Shown here one piece after another: positions 1 to 13,200 of a stretch of 64,000 nucleotides of DNA. The position numbers and the translations under genes were made by a program. Source of the stretch: Panaeolus papilionaceus (lineage: Eukaryota > Basidiomycota > Agaricomycetes > Agaricales); NCBI GenBank assembly GCA_015501605.1, contig JADNRZ010000030.1, forward strand, positions 310,001-374,000, in the 5' to 3' direction. Position 1 is the stretch's first letter; the number at the start of each line of letters is the position of its first letter. Below the pieces are notes generated by a model. That model was not told where the DNA came from, searched no databases, and saw only the letters and a program-made list of their open reading frames with translations.

Positions 1-242
1 CAAAGATTTTAAATGGATGGAAGCCGGGCCTCTAATTCAATGATTGTCAAGATGTGCAAATGGGCATAGGTAAGGATCTATTCCGTCCTCCAATATTCCC
101 GCTGTGAGGCTAGTTTAAATGAGGAAGATACTGGGGAATAAAATCTGATGGAAGTGGGACTGGAACTGGAAATTATATTGACCAAACCGTGACGTGTAAC
201 AAACTCATATCCAGAAACTAAGCAGCGAGAGAATATTTTCAA
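1..242. other. Left edge, no gene seen
   Basis: Sequence downstream of the minus-strand coiled-coil gene. I see no convincing open frame, RNA gene or repeat here; it probably contains that gene's 3' untranslated region. Confidence 0.4.
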
Positions 243-2152
243 TCACATCCTTCTCCTCTTGACGCGGCTAAGGTTGTCGTCATTAGATGCGCCGCTTTGA
301 TTTCTCACCGAGAACGATTTCACAGCACTAGAATTCGGGAATTTGTTGCGACGTTCTACAGGGAGGCTGGCTTGGAATCGCTGTCCCAGGATGTCATGAA
401 GCTGATGGTCAAAAGACAGGAATTTCAAGCCTACAACACCGACTTGGAGGACTGGTCCCGTGTAGAATTTCTGGTGATCAAGAATTCGTGCTCCATTGGG
501 ATCCCCGTTGGATGATACCAATGTATTAATGACCTCGATGGCCTGATGTTCTAATGTCAACAGAGTGTAATTTACTGAGATGCTCGCTCACCTTTGCGTC
601 CTGTGGGTCCTTATTCGAGATGAGGTAGCCGGCACCCTTTGGATTCCTAGGAAAGACATGAGAAACAGTGTACTGCCCTGCATAGAGGACTCGGCCATTC
701 ATCGGATAAAACACGGTGAAAACCCTGCCAAGGGGCGGCCTTGTCGTGCAGGAGAGCGAGCGTCCATCAAACTCAAAAAGCGGTCGCAGCCAGAGAGCAG
801 ACCTGCCACTGCCATCCGGGAATTGCAGCAAGTCTGGGGAAAAAAGACAGTTCCTCGAGTATCTGTGAGATATGTACATAAGCTAGCTTTCACAGCCGGG
901 AGATTCTTTAGAAGACGAGACGGACCTTGCCGTGCGAGGGTCCTAATACAAGGAAATGTCAAAGATTATTGGCGTTTTGAACAAGTCATCAAAGCATACC
1001 GTTTGAAGATATACGTTCAAATCTACCCCAAGGAAACATACCGGCTGACTGGTTGGTGGAGTTGAGGCCACTTGCTTTCCGATGACGTTTACGGCTGGCA
1101 ATAGGCTGCGATAATTCTCCATCTATCTTTCGTAAGATTGAGATGAAGAAATAGGGAAGATGAGTTGGACATACAGGTGTAGAGTCATTTTGAAGAGAAT
1201 TCTGTAGCGAACATAGGGCGTTATACTACACAGGACTCAAAATTCGACTTACAATTTCGGCTTTTACGTCCCCGATCTGAGTCTCGAGCTCCTCATTTCT
1301 AGATAACAGTGCCTCCTTTTCCTTCTGTATGCAGTCCTAAAAGGTGCGGATAAGTACAGAAGGTATTGTCACCGCGAACCTGACCAGTATTCCAAGCTTA
1401 CCACTTGCGCCACCAGATCTTTATGTTTCATCTCCAGCGTTCCATTCGCAGAATTCAGCGAATCGATTTCCTGTGTGAAAGGAATAAATAACAATTAGAA
1501 ATGAACCAAGGCCGAAATGATTCGTTGACAGTACTTCTTCGAGTTCAGCCTTTGCTCTCTTGGCTACGACATACTTGCTGTAATACTTCTCCAACGCACC
1601 CTCCAACTCCTCGACTTGGGTTTTCTGAAAGGTTGATCAGGTCCACGATAAGAAATTTGCTCCGACAAGAGAACTAACCAGGTCATCCTGTTCCTTCGTC
1701 CTGACATTTACGCCTTGGTTGCGATATTCGCGTTTCGGGGTCTCTATATCCTCCTGGTGACGCGAGCAATGAGTAAAGTTGAGCACCTTATGACATATAC
1801 GTGCATACCTGCTTTACTAAGCAGCTTTGGAGGTTTGCGACTTGCTCCCTGAGACGCTGATTCTCCTTGTTGACATTCCGAACATGATTGCTCATGATCT
1901 CCATGGCTTCCTCTGCTGCCATGGTCCTCTCGCGAAAGTCTCGGAGACGATCCTCCGCGTCGGGCGAGAGCACATCATTCTGCAGAGTTCAGTTCAAAGA
2001 TTGTCTGAAGATACATGAAGTGATCTCACAGCTGTGTATGCTTCTTTGAATGATTCTAAGTCCTTGATACGTTGACGCGCCTGTTTTAGTTCTTTGCCCA
2101 TCATCGTCAACATCTCCGCCGTAAACTCTGGATCGTCAGTAAACTTGGACAT
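243..2152 (-). CDS. Coiled-coil protein with an unassigned C-terminal module
   Basis: The model has about nine exons and starts at the ATG ending at 2152 (MSKFTDDPEFTAEML). The first two thirds is a charged, heptad-like coiled coil, with stretches such as NVNKENQRLREQVANLQ and EELEGALEKYYSKYVVAKRA. A short basic linker (SRKRHRKASG) leads to a globular C-terminus with FEFDGRSLSC, FYPMNGRVLYAGQYTV and FPRNPKGAGYLI. It ends in a basic tail, VKRRRM. The final intron (donor after DAK, acceptor before AIEVINTLV) is 49 bases and keeps phase 0. The C-terminal module resembles unnamed agaricomycete domains that follow coiled coils, but I cannot assign a family. A structural or chromatin-associated role would be a guess. 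The exon chain is well supported by conserved GT/AG sites and continuous frame. Confidence 0.6.
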
Positions 2153-2460
2153 GGTTCACGTAGAATAGGATGAAGATAAGAGAAAGGAAGAAAGAAAAAA
2201 AAAGCAAAGCAATCCAATATTCTGAAGAAAATACGATGTGTCAGGCAGCACAAAGCTTAAAGTTTAATTATGTCATATTGAGGTAAGACCGAAGAAAAAC
2301 CTGACATGACTTGCTATAACGTAGGGTGATCAAATGACAGACGGTAACCCAGAAAAGAGTGTAATAGGTTAGACTGTTAAGAATTAAAAAAAAACATCAG
2401 AATGAGGTACGACAAATAAAGATGGTGTAAATCAAGTCCCGGCGGCAAAAGTTCAAGACT

Positions 2461-3791
2461 TCAAGTGGAGATCGATTCGGTAGAGGTGTCTACTTCCATA
2501 GGGATACTCTCGGCTCCGTCAACCTCTGGTAAATCTGCATCAACGCTGACGTTTGGAGACGCCGATGGCGAAGGAGACCTAGAGGCGGATCCTGCGACTG
2601 AACCAGGCGATAGGTGGCTGTTGTGTTGGGGCGAGGTGTTTGGTGTGGAATTAGCGGACGCATTTTGTCTTTGGCGCTCTCTCTTCGCCTTAACAGACAT
2701 ATTGAAGTGACCACACTTAGGACAAACATATTCTAGTGGTAAGATGAGCATCAGCCTAATTCATCCTCAGTAAAAATTCGGGACATACGAGACTCTTCCC
2801 ACATATCCTCACGAACGAGACCATTGTGCGTGAAACATTTCTCGCAAATCAGGGCATAACGGGACGCAGGGGACGCAAACCCGGGGTCATCATCGCCCAA
2901 AATTGCATCAGCCAGTTTGTCGTACCATTGTTTGCGTGGAGGGGCCACAGCAAATGAAGGGGTTGAAGCTTTTCCGCAAGAAAATTTCAAAAAAATTCTT
3001 TCCGAATTCCGAGTGTAATCACTTACGACTCAGATGTGCTTGGAGACCTGCACTTGGGCCGGGAGTTTGATTGGGTTTCGCATTCGCCGGAGGCAGCGGT
3101 CTTTGTTGTGGCGTAGCTGGAACCTGACCAGGAGGGAAACGTTGCCTAAGCGGGGTAGCCAGTTGAGTTGGTTCGTCATATTTCTGAAGGAGATCCCGGG
3201 TCGTGTAGTAGTTCGTTTTCTTCTTGATTTCTTCTACTTTATCACGGCGCCGTTTCATTAAATCTTTCAGCGCTTTCTCTAAAACGACAAGATCAGATTT
3301 GTCGTTTTCAGATCAACAATTCAATAACACTTGCCTTCCGCATCTCCTTTGCGCTTATACCAAATCTGTACGACTCGGCGTATGAAGAGAATTCTATTCT
3401 TCGTTAGCACATCATCGCGCAGTAGAAACCTATGCAACTCACACAATCGGTCCCACAATCACAGGGAAAGTATGAATGGCTTTTTCGACGCCACTTGACG
3501 AAACATACTGCGTGCCTTTGAGTCCGGGGAGGAATTCAAGATACCACGCGCTGGTATAAGCTATCCATGCAGCTAATGTATACAATGTGACGACCAAAGT
3601 CGACCGACGTTCGCGTAGGCGAATTTCTGACAGATGAATCTGCCTTTCCTCGACCTCGTTTGCAAGATTGGAAAGGACTGTTTCGTAGTCCTCTTCGCCT
3701 TTCTATTCAAAAGAACAAGGTAAAGATTTTGTTTGAACTTGAAAGAAAGTGATCTCCATACCTTGGCGAATATCTTGCGAAGGAAAGACAT
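2461..3791 (-). CDS. LNP1: Lunapark family ER junction protein
   Basis: Lunapark stabilises three-way junctions of the tubular endoplasmic reticulum. The model starts at the ATG ending at 3791 (MSFLRKIFAK), followed by a short intron and the exon KGEEDYETVLSNL. Two hydrophobic segments follow (around TLYTLAAWIAYTSAWYL and FPVIVGPIVILFI), as in the family's hairpin. Next come a charged KALKDLMKRRRDKVEEIKKK stretch and a Pro-rich linker. The zinc finger typical of Lunapark is present: RYALICEKCFTHNGLV, then, across a 56-base intron, QYVCPKCGHFN, giving C-x2-C...C-x2-C. The C-terminus is Ser/Pro-rich and acidic. The finger and the preceding helix are diagnostic, so I am confident in the family. 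The gene is divergent from the small candidate gene starting at 3919, with only about 130 bases between starts. Confidence 0.88.
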
Positions 3792-3918
3792 GATATCCCG
3801 TTAATGACCTTGCTCGCTGTTGTGGTCGTTGACGAGACTATGAAGTTGATGATGGTAGCATGTGCTGAGAACCCGGAGCTCGCAGTCAACGACACGACGT
3901 TCACTGTTTGTGACAAAC

Positions 3919-4253
3919 ATGACGGATGCGACGTCATGCATCACACTTGTCACTCTCTGGGCCCAGGCCACAACGACAGTGCCCACGTTGACCAAATCAG
4001 TCTACCGAATATTGGCCGACGACCCTTGGATTTGGGGCAGCACAAAATTCTTCATCTCTTCAAGCCATATCGCTCTATTTTACTTTTCGTTTTTTGTCTG
4101 GATTACGCGTTATTATCGTGGTGAAGGTGCTCTACCGTGCCATCGACTTTTTTTGAGATCTCGGCTGCTCGAAATCGACGTTCTGTGGACATCATAAACC
4201 CAGCGCGCTTCAGCCAATTCCCGAGAAGCATCGGATGGCAGAGAGCTAAGTAG
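3919..4253 (+). CDS. Possible small membrane protein
   Basis: The open frame from the ATG at 3919 (MTDATSCITLVTLWAQ) has C-ending codon bias and a hydrophobic segment around FFISSSHIALFYFSFFVW. A second stretch in another frame, with good codon use (ISAARNRRSVDIINPARFSQFP), ends at TAG 4251-4253. A 62-base intron with a weak GTCTGG donor would join them in phase 0, but this is not certain; a frameshift is the alternative. I do not recognise the family. The opposite strand also has an open frame over the second half, so the call is tentative. Confidence 0.3.
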
Positions 4254-7200
4254 AACAAACAGAAGAGAGTTTTTAGAGTCGTCCTATACATAGACACTGA
4301 CTCAGTGGTAGATCATATCGACCCCACCGGGGAACTAGTCATGATCAGACTCATTCCGAACGCTTGGGAAGTAGCTGCGCACCAGTCGAGTCAGGCCATA
4401 ATCGTGTTCAGGCTATCCGTTATCCTCGTCAGAGCCACAACGGACATATTTTCCTTCCGCTATGTTATTCAACGAAAGGTTGTCCTTATATGAGCTAGAA
4501 CGAACATATCTTTGTATTACCTGACATCAATTATCAAAGAAAGCACATGGGAGTACAAAGAACAGGATAAATTTGCCAAAAGACTTAAAACATACGCATC
4601 ATCCATTAAGACGAACACCATTGTCCTAGACCGATGATGTAGACTTAATACTTTTGATATGGATTCATTACTCTCAATTTCACGCACTGACAGTGACCTC
4701 CCGACCGGCGGCGGCATTAATGCATCTACATAAGATCATTCACGCCCGCAGAAAATGACAAGTCCACTGACTCGAGATCGAGGCCCAATACCACGAGCTC
4801 ACCGCCAAATGACGCGGTTTCGCAGCGGGATGAGTATCAATTACCGATTGACTCATAATAGTCAGATTGTAACCGTCCGTTTGGCAACCGCGCTAGCAAC
4901 ACCTAGTCGGCACTGCGTCGTTCCTGGGGTGTATCAAGTCCGTATTCCATCCAGGCAGTACAGGAATGAACGCCTAGGTCCCGTTGGTCCATTCCCCACT
5001 GTGCAAAATGGTTTGCCTTGTGGTCGCCTAGTCGCCCAACCAGAACTGCGGAATCTCAGCTCAGCCGCATGTACGCGTTTCGAGTCATTTTAGCTCAATT
5101 AGCAAGACGAGCTGGCTTTCGGATCCCTGAGGAAAACGGGTGCTCAGCATCATACATGTAACTTCGGCTTGGTCGGTATGGCAATTTTAATCACTCTGGC
5201 GTTAAATTGTAAGGGAGTTCAGCAAGTAGACGTCCCAGTCAGTGGGGGGACAAGAAAAAATCCACGGCCGGAACGATCAATATTATACTTGCGGAGCCTC
5301 GGATATTGTTCAGCCGGACGCCAACCGACACCCGACTATACTGCTTCTTTGAGTACGAAACGCCGCAAAGACTACCATCAATGCCAATGTTTGGTCAATG
5401 TCGCCCCCGCCTCAATCTAATTAGCGCTCTACTTGGTTCGGCGCCGTCTCGTTACGGCACAATATTCAGTCCACAGAGGGGCTGTGCCCGTATCATTTGT
5501 GCCTCACATTTTGACTCCGAATATATATGATGTGGTTCTGAACGGTTCGACGGAAGTCTAAAGGTAAATGACTCCTGAAGCTCTTCGGATATCGTGTTCG
5601 CCTCCGCGCTGTGGAGCACAATTGGCTTCCGAACAATCAAGCAGTCGAACTGGGGTCATTGTCAATGTGCCTGCGCAGAAGCAAGGTGCAAGATGTGAAG
5701 TTATCTTAATTGCTTCTTTGGTGGATAGCAGTGCGCATGGGCGGTGATCACATTTAATCTTTCATCCCGACAGCGAGATAGGGCTCTGAAAAGAATTGCG
5801 CAGTCGCATTTGTATGGTTTTGGCAGTCAAAATCGTCTTAGTCCCAAATTCTACTAGCTCGAGTAATCACATTCGACATTCTGTGGACTGAGAATGACAG
5901 ATGGCGAATATCTCTGAAACGCTTTGCTCGCCACTGGTTTTCCTCAGCCCCACCGACGACTCAAATCCAAGAAGAGTAAAACTATTGAGTTGTTTGGTCA
6001 GGTGTCGATCTGACCCGTGAACGTCATGTCCGTCAATTCATTGCAGCGTGTTCAAGGGCTCATTCCGCAGCAATGCTTCCAATGCTCCCTGATTGCCTAT
6101 ACGTCAACTCTCGGTGACAAAAGGATGCTCATATGAATGTCATCTTGCATGATAGGTTCTGCACTGCGCAAATACAGTTCTTGTAGCTTTTGTACCCTTT
6201 ATTCGGTTAACGTAAGGTAATCCTGTAATCCCGAGAGGACGCATTGCGAAATGCATTCTCAGGCAGCCCACTGAGTGCCACTCAACCAAGACTTTTACTC
6301 CAAGTGAATACCACGACTGGTTTCATAGCCTTAGAATGATAGGCTCTACCGCGGCTTAATGGCGGTTAAAAATAGTCTGGCGCGGGGTGAGGTCTCAACG
6401 CTCTTTGATCTACAGGAGATCGTTGGGACCCTTCAATACACTGATTATCCACAAATCATCAGCCGTATACAGTACCTACTCCTATCTCCTGTGTAGGGTA
6501 TCGATCGAATGAACAGCATTCGAAGACTTTCCCCACAATACCCACCGATCGAGTAAACTCCACTGCTGTGCGTTCAAGTTGGTGTTTCAAGGTAGAACTA
6601 GCGCATCATTATCAGCTGTCACACGCATTTGGAGAAGCCCTTGCTCAAAGCAGTCATCAGCGGAACCAGCGCTCACGCTCCGCTGTATGTAGTAGACCCG
6701 GAGTCTGAATCAGGACTCGGAATCAGGAGGGTAAGTCCACCGTTTTGTGAATGCCATAAGTAAACTGAGTGAATTTATACTCCGCTGGAATGTATGTAAG
6801 TACAAGCATTTTACCTCTTTGCTCCGCAATGATTATGCAAAATCCCATAGATATCCTTCTCTCACCGTTCTATCGGGCTGTCATCGATGCGTTTCATGTA
6901 CGCGGCAATTCCCAATCCAGCAACCACCATCATATCACGAGATGTGACGAGTCGTGTTGGTCACATAGCTTAGTTTGCCGAACCGTGAAGCCATCCAATC
7001 GAGGCTCGCGGTTGAAATTCTAATTGCCTTGTAGTTCGGGATTTGTTACGGGCTCATATATCGATATGGAAACGTATCTAGCTTCTGTAGAATTGTAAGT
7101 ATGAACTTGTGTGATTTCATGGAAGTCTGCAGGGAGGAAACTACACAACGAATTAACTTTTTGAAATTCGCGAAGACCTTTGGAAATGAGTGTGGATAAC

Positions 7201-9029
7201 CTCGACGACCTCCATCACAACACATACAATATATACAATAGAATGGAAGTTCGGCCTGTTTGTGTCAGCGTAATCTGTAATTTCGCTGACGATGTACCCA
7301 CCAGTAATTCTAAACGTATGTCAACCCTTCAAAAATGCCATCACTGTTTGGCATGACATTCCAGGGCTGCGACGCTTGAAGGAAGTAAACGAACGTGGTT
7401 GCATGAGCCAAAGCTCCCCTCCACAGTCCTCACTGAAGCGTATGGGAAAAAAGTTGAATGGCTTTTCCCGATGTAGTAAAACCATGATGGGGCGTCTTTT
7501 AATGTGAGGCATGTACCACATGGTACATCGTACTTGAGTGCACCATGTGAGGACCTTCCAAGCCCTCTTTTCCCCTCTGATGTACACCCGATCTCTGATG
7601 AAAGATCCAAGAAGACAAAGCTGCGTTCCTGAGGGACGCACAACTGCGTTTAGCCGGAAAGCTCTCTTCTTCTTTCCGTTTCCTTCCTCTGCCGGCCGTG
7701 GTCGATTTATGTTGTGGAAGCACTCTGATTTGGGTAAATACTAAGGGATGTACTTCGTTCGCCGACGTTGAGGTGTGTATAATCCAACCTTCAAGCATCC
7801 CTGTGCCAGACCTTCTCATCTCTACGGGTAGCAATGCAGTCATGAGCGTCTCAATTGGGACTAGTTGACAAACCTTTGATGCGCAGCCATTCCAACCCCA
7901 ACAGTGAAGGCAAACGCAGGGACGTGTGCTGCGGAGGGCAGGGTCGAAACACAGAGACATCGCACTTAGTAGAACAAGGTTCAAGCTCGAAATTGGAGCG
8001 GATCCTGCAAATAGATGGCCTTTACTCTGGAGCGAAGCACAAAAAAGTATTAAAATTATCTCGCATTTTGGATCGGAAATTGGGGGCCGATAAGATTGTG
8101 TACATGAGAAAAGGCACAGCGAAAAACAAAATCAAAAGGGGAGCTTTGAGTAGCTTCAAAGCATCCATTGCTTCTATACTTAGCGAGGCTGTCTTCGAAA
8201 GATCATCAATTCATGTAGAAGACTTATCGCCAGAAAGTAGGTGTCATGATCTACAATCTACATAAGCGAAGCTACTTTACACTGCCTCGACGAGCTCAAA
8301 TCGTTACTCCGGGCCATTGCTCTTTGGAAGAGGGCGAGATGAGAGCAATGGGAGTACATTGAACAAATATCTACGCCAATCGACTGATGACAAGATGTCT
8401 ATCTATCACGTTCTCCTCTACTGTATTCTACCTCTGAGAAATCCGAAGGGAGAAGCTTTTTATCAATGGTTTCAGCTTAACAGAACGGGACGGTGGATGC
8501 TTCTACCGCGCCCGATGCACGGAGAAGTATATTCTGGCTCGATGACGCTGCTTCGATTATAGATGATGGATAGCCAATGCGTCAGTGATCAAGGCACAAG
8601 AAAAAAACCATCGCATTGACAGCAATAAAGCATATAATCGTCTGCATGTTATCATAGTTTATCTTTGGCTAATAATATGTACTGGAAAGCTGTCCTGCGC
8701 TACAACTAAGCACACTAGGGTAAGGAAATGATACAATAGGTGAAGGTGTCTAGAGTCTTAACTTTTTTAACATAGTCCATTGTGGGATCCAAGAATTAAG
8801 TCATGACCCATTCGTTATATAATAGGAGTCCATTGTACGAAAACGCAGAAAGGTCCGATGAGAGTAGGAGTGGTGATGAGGGATAGTGAAAGAGTGAGAA
8901 GGTATTCGTACAATGTCCATGAAGAAAAAAAAAGTCCAAGTGTAATTCGTCAAAACGAAGGAATCGTATAATACATGATAAAATCTTCGAATTTAGCGTG
9001 ATAAAAAGCGTGAAAGAATCCCTCAAGCA
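4254..9029. other. Gene-poor stretch without recognisable genes
   Basis: Only short open frames occur, mostly lacking codon bias or a proper ATG. The longest are 4755-5093 (+), 7499-7984 (-) and 7855-8265 (+). The last of these is Lys-rich in its second half but begins at TTG and overlaps the minus frame. I see no tRNA, no clear terminal repeats and no transposase motif. Base composition is even and featureless, as in old decayed transposon DNA, but that is inference. Confidence 0.35.
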
Positions 9030-10219
9030 TCACTTAGGGGAGTGTTTCGAACGTGGGCGAATTTTGTTTCGCTTGAGCGACAAGGGACGGGGCTTACCGC
9101 GAAGGCGCAAGTAAACACCACATGCGTTGCAGAGTTGTTCTCCTGTCTTGCTGCGTCTCCAAACGGAAGTATGGTGCGTGTGGCAATGACTGCATTCTGG
9201 TCCCACGTAGTTTGCATCTGATTCTTCGGAGGTGTTCCCGTCGTCGTCGGCATCGATGAGTTCCTGTGGTCGAAGTTTGTTACGTTGCTGAAGGTACAAA
9301 CCACAAGCATTGCAAAGCGGCTTCATGGTGGATGGGTCACGTCTCCATAAGGGCGTCGACGTCGCACGACAATGTGAGCAACTCTTCCCGCTCGGTTCGG
9401 CACGGTCATCACTACCCCGACGAGAGCTTTGCGGGGAAATGACAGGCTTCGTTTCATAATAGACAGGAGACGGCGATGGTGACGGGATAGGTGACAGACG
9501 GTGCAGCGCGAAGCCGTTGAGAGGAAGTCCCGCATCGGAATGGGGAGTGTAAAGCGAAGACGTGCTCGCAGAAGAAGAATCCGAAGAAGTAAACATCATA
9601 CCGCTGTCAAACGCTGGATCAAAAGATGGAATCTGGACGTTTAGTTGACTGTTCCAGGAGCTCGAGCTGCTGCTACTGTATCGAGTTGACTGAGGATGAA
9701 GTGGGGGACTAGCGGATCCCGTGTCCAGATCCCAATTGCCTGGCCATTGGCTGGAAACGGTGCTGCTAGGACGGGAGTAGGATGGTTGGAAATGTGGAGA
9801 ACGAAGACTTCCTGGTTGCTCTATAAATTGCGACGGAACGAGATCATTCTGGAGCGAGCTTTGTGCACTCATGGGGTGGTGTGGGGCATAGGTGGCCCGG
9901 CATTCAGACGGTCGATCACGAGGTCTGAAACTGGCATCTTGCGGCTGAGAAAGCCAGCGACGGTGATCAGAGCCCTGCAACGAACCCGTCGAGGAGCCAT
10001 AGGATGAAGAATTGTCTGTTGCGCATTCGTAAACTTGGAACATGGATCTTCATATATTCATAACTCACTCATTGACCAGCTTCCACTATTTCCACCAGGA
10101 TATTCCGAAGAGGTTGGGTAACCACACATCATTGATGGATTTGAGGGTGTAGGTATTGGCTGAGCCTTGGGTACAAGAACATATGAAGAGGAGGACGAAT
10201 GGTGGCGTGAATGAACCAT
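9030..10219 (-). CDS. GATA-type transcription factor with two zinc fingers
   Basis: This is a DNA-binding regulator recognising GATA sequences. Exon 1 starts at the ATG ending at 10219 (MVHSRHHSSSSSYVLVPKAQ). A short intron near 10043-10075 (donor GTGAGT) leads to the long second exon. The N-terminal half is Ser/Pro/Gln-rich and probably disordered. Finger 1 is C-SH-C, an 18-residue loop with TPLWRRDP, then CNACGLYLQQRNKLRP. Finger 2 is C-SH-C, a 17-residue loop with TSVWRRSKTG, then CNACGVYLRLRGKPRP. A 30-residue acidic linker (DADDDGNTSEESD) separates them, and the protein ends in a basic tail, LKRNKIRPRSKHSPK. Two-finger fungal GATA factors include the iron-uptake repressors (Urbs1/Fep1/SreA), but those carry a conserved Cys-rich segment between fingers that is absent here. 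A siderophore-regulator label is therefore not justified. Confidence 0.85.
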
Positions 10220-13200
10220 TTCAGCAGAGAGATATCGTGAGTGGCAAATTAGCGATGTTGACAAGAGGTTTATATAGCGTTTGTTCAAAAGAGTCGGGTG
10301 AAGGGTCAAAGTGCCGAAGAGCAATCGAGATCCGCTTGAGCCTGGACAGAGATCTACAGGATAGGTGATGACGTTCGAATGGGTAGGACAGAGGCGAACT
10401 AGTCCGTAGCGTATGTAAGTTAGTTAGAGGAGGAAAGTGTACATGCAACATTGCCTTTGAAGCAGCTCGTCCTTATCTGTCAACGAATCTATCGCCGGTC
10501 AAGGGGCCCGAACAGCAATTCAAACTGAACCGAATGAGTCCTGAGATTGATGTAGATTCCCCCACCTAGCTTGACCCAGCTTAAGCAAATATGCGTCGGA
10601 CTAGTAACGTAAGGCACGACCAAACAAATCCCATCGTACCGACGGTTTCGGGATTATGCGAAACCAAGCCTTTTTTTTTTGTTTTGCGCATGACTCGAGC
10701 ACTTCCAGAGAACCGAATGTTACTCCATCGTTTCATTCTGTCTTCTTGCTTTAATTCTTCAGGGGGATTGACTGGGATTGGCGTCTGAAAATAACTACCT
10801 TGAGAATATTCTGAACCTTTTCTTTTATGGTCTCGACTGTTGGATCATCCTCATGGCTTAAGCGTAGCTCATCACGACAACCCAGCATCAGTCGGCTTAT
10901 GTCGACGTTGAAAGAGCCCGACTATCCCATCACTCTGTATTCAGAACCGTCCATATACTCAAAGGAATCCAGGTCTCCATTGTATGTGATGCGGTGCTCC
11001 ATCTCAATGTCGAACATAATGCGCCTCATGACCCTAAGCGGCCGAAACTGGTGAGAATCGGCATATACTCGCCAGACTCATCAAAGGCCGTCGTTCATCA
11101 GCGATACCCGTACTTCGACATGGCCCGAGCAAGAGTTTGCCCCCTCTGATTTTCTTCCAAGGCTCCGCCTTCTCATCCATATATTACCCTCAGAGCTCGT
11201 CTCGATTGACTCAGGCTTGTACGGGATCAAGCAAGAAGAAGTGGAAATGAGTTGAATAGACAACTCCGGGCATCATAGTGGGTTTTTAGTTTTCGCTTCT
11301 TTATCGAAAATGAAGCTCATTTCCTAACCCTGGACAGAAAGACATCTTTTCTCGTGTGAATATTTCGAAAATTCCAGCCTCTTTCTTGACCCTTGAAGTC
11401 AAAATATGATGGGGAACGAACTGCGCCTTTCTTTCAGCATACATTCTATAGTATGTAAGTATGTCAAGCCTCAATTCATTCTTTCAATTGTTCCCCAGAT
11501 GTCACTGAAATGTCCGCGACAATCCAACAGATAGCGATTTCACGCAGACTAAATAATTTCTTCATGACAATAGAACATAGGGGCATTCTCTCGAATCGAA
11601 GCGATACTTATCCCGCCCCTTCTAAGCCATGGGTCGCTGTGCTGAGGCGGGTGCACTCGAAGCACCTCCGCGGCGCTTGTAACCTAAGGCACCGGCTCGT
11701 ATGTACTCCATCTCTCGAGTATGATCTTTTGATCAACAAAGGTCCAAGGCTCCATACCATTAATTATTAACCACATCAGGAAGCCTTTGTGGCAAAATAT
11801 GCAGGCAGCATCCTGATGGCTTGAGGCTTTATTTTCGCTCCTTATGGCGATAAACGCAAAAACATCCGCGTTGTGAAAACAAGAGACGGGCCACTTGGTC
11901 GGGTTTCGAAGGTAGAGGCCAACTGGTCATGTAACGTGTTACGAATACCAACCAATCCAAGCACCCTATTGGAGGGCCTAGTTCCCGTCGTAGAAAATAA
12001 CAAAACCTTATGGACATATCATAATGTGGGTCAGAAGGTTTGTTCAACTCCCTCCCACGCTGCACGGCGATCGGAAAGATCAAACGAGAGGCGCATGAAC
12101 GCGTTGTAGGAATTCCCATCACTCATTTATTTCATTTGTCGAAAAACATATCGAATAGCATTATATTTTTGCCGTCTTGTAAAGGATGGCGAAGTTGCTC
12201 TGGTTTCGGAAAATGAACTGCATGACTCTACACTGGTTCGCAACTTCTTGCCAAAAATATAGAAGCAATCAAGTGGACCCTAGGACATTGGGGTACACTG
12301 CAGGTGTCCAACGCGACATCTGATCATCACAAGATACGAGTAGTGTCGACTGTCGACACAACCCATTAGAGTATATTGGCAGTTGGCATCACCATGTATC
12401 ACCAGCGATGGAAACCACATCGCAAAAAACTAATCAGCTAGCTGATCTCATATATTTAAAGTACGGATACACAACTTCAAATTATTTAGAGATATCGATG
12501 AGATAACTTGGCTGTCATCGATTCGGAGAAGGATACTCGTAATTGAATCAGAGATAATAATAATAAAATTAAAAAAACTTTCGATAACAGTGTGTCTGTG
12601 AGGGTACGCATGAACTAGAAGTCGACTCGAATCCCGTTCCCCATCCATACGCACAGAAATATGGCTGTTTCATGGCCAAGATAATCATCCCGACGCCGTT
12701 CAGCACCGCGAAATGAGGCTGGCTGATTCATGGAATTTCGCACTGCGGTCATAATTAGGATGGAACATACAGGTGAGCTGATTTCTTTAACCCCGTAGCC
12801 CCTTGGACTTGCGATATTTTTTGCAACATGTATCATACCTGTTCATTGCCCCTATGTCATGCATCAGACTTGATCTAGCCCAGAATCCTTCCCCAAAGTG
12901 CGGCTGATCCCTGTATTTGGGTGTGCAATCCAGACTAGTGGGATCCTCGATGTTCAGTTACCTGAAGTATACCCGAACCTGATTGAGCCAAAAAGTAGCT
13001 TCTACATATCTATGCGTAATAGCGTCTTTTTTCTTCATCAATGACCGGATACCAGGTATCATGCCGTTGTCTGCGGTTTCAGCTCACAAGGTTCGGAACT
13101 CCGTTTTTAGGTTCCGTGAGTAGACAGAGTCAGAAGGAAGAGTGAGTCGGTATAGGTTGACTCGCAAACCAGTAGGAAAGTAATGTGCTACATACTATTC

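Noticed and set aside
4755..5093. 112-codon plus-strand frame with an ATG
   Set aside because: No motif, unbiased codons, no exon partners; probably chance.
7499..8265. Two overlapping frames of about 160 and 136 codons on opposite strands
   Set aside because: Both begin at TTG, show no family motif or clear codon bias, and cannot both be coding. Left as part of the gene-poor stretch.
9030..10219. Assigning the GATA factor as an iron/siderophore repressor
   Set aside because: The Cys-rich region between the fingers that defines that group is absent.
12615..12640. tRNA-like T-arm (CGACTCGAATCCCG)
   Set aside because: The TTC of the consensus is missing and no acceptor, D or anticodon arm can be folded around it.
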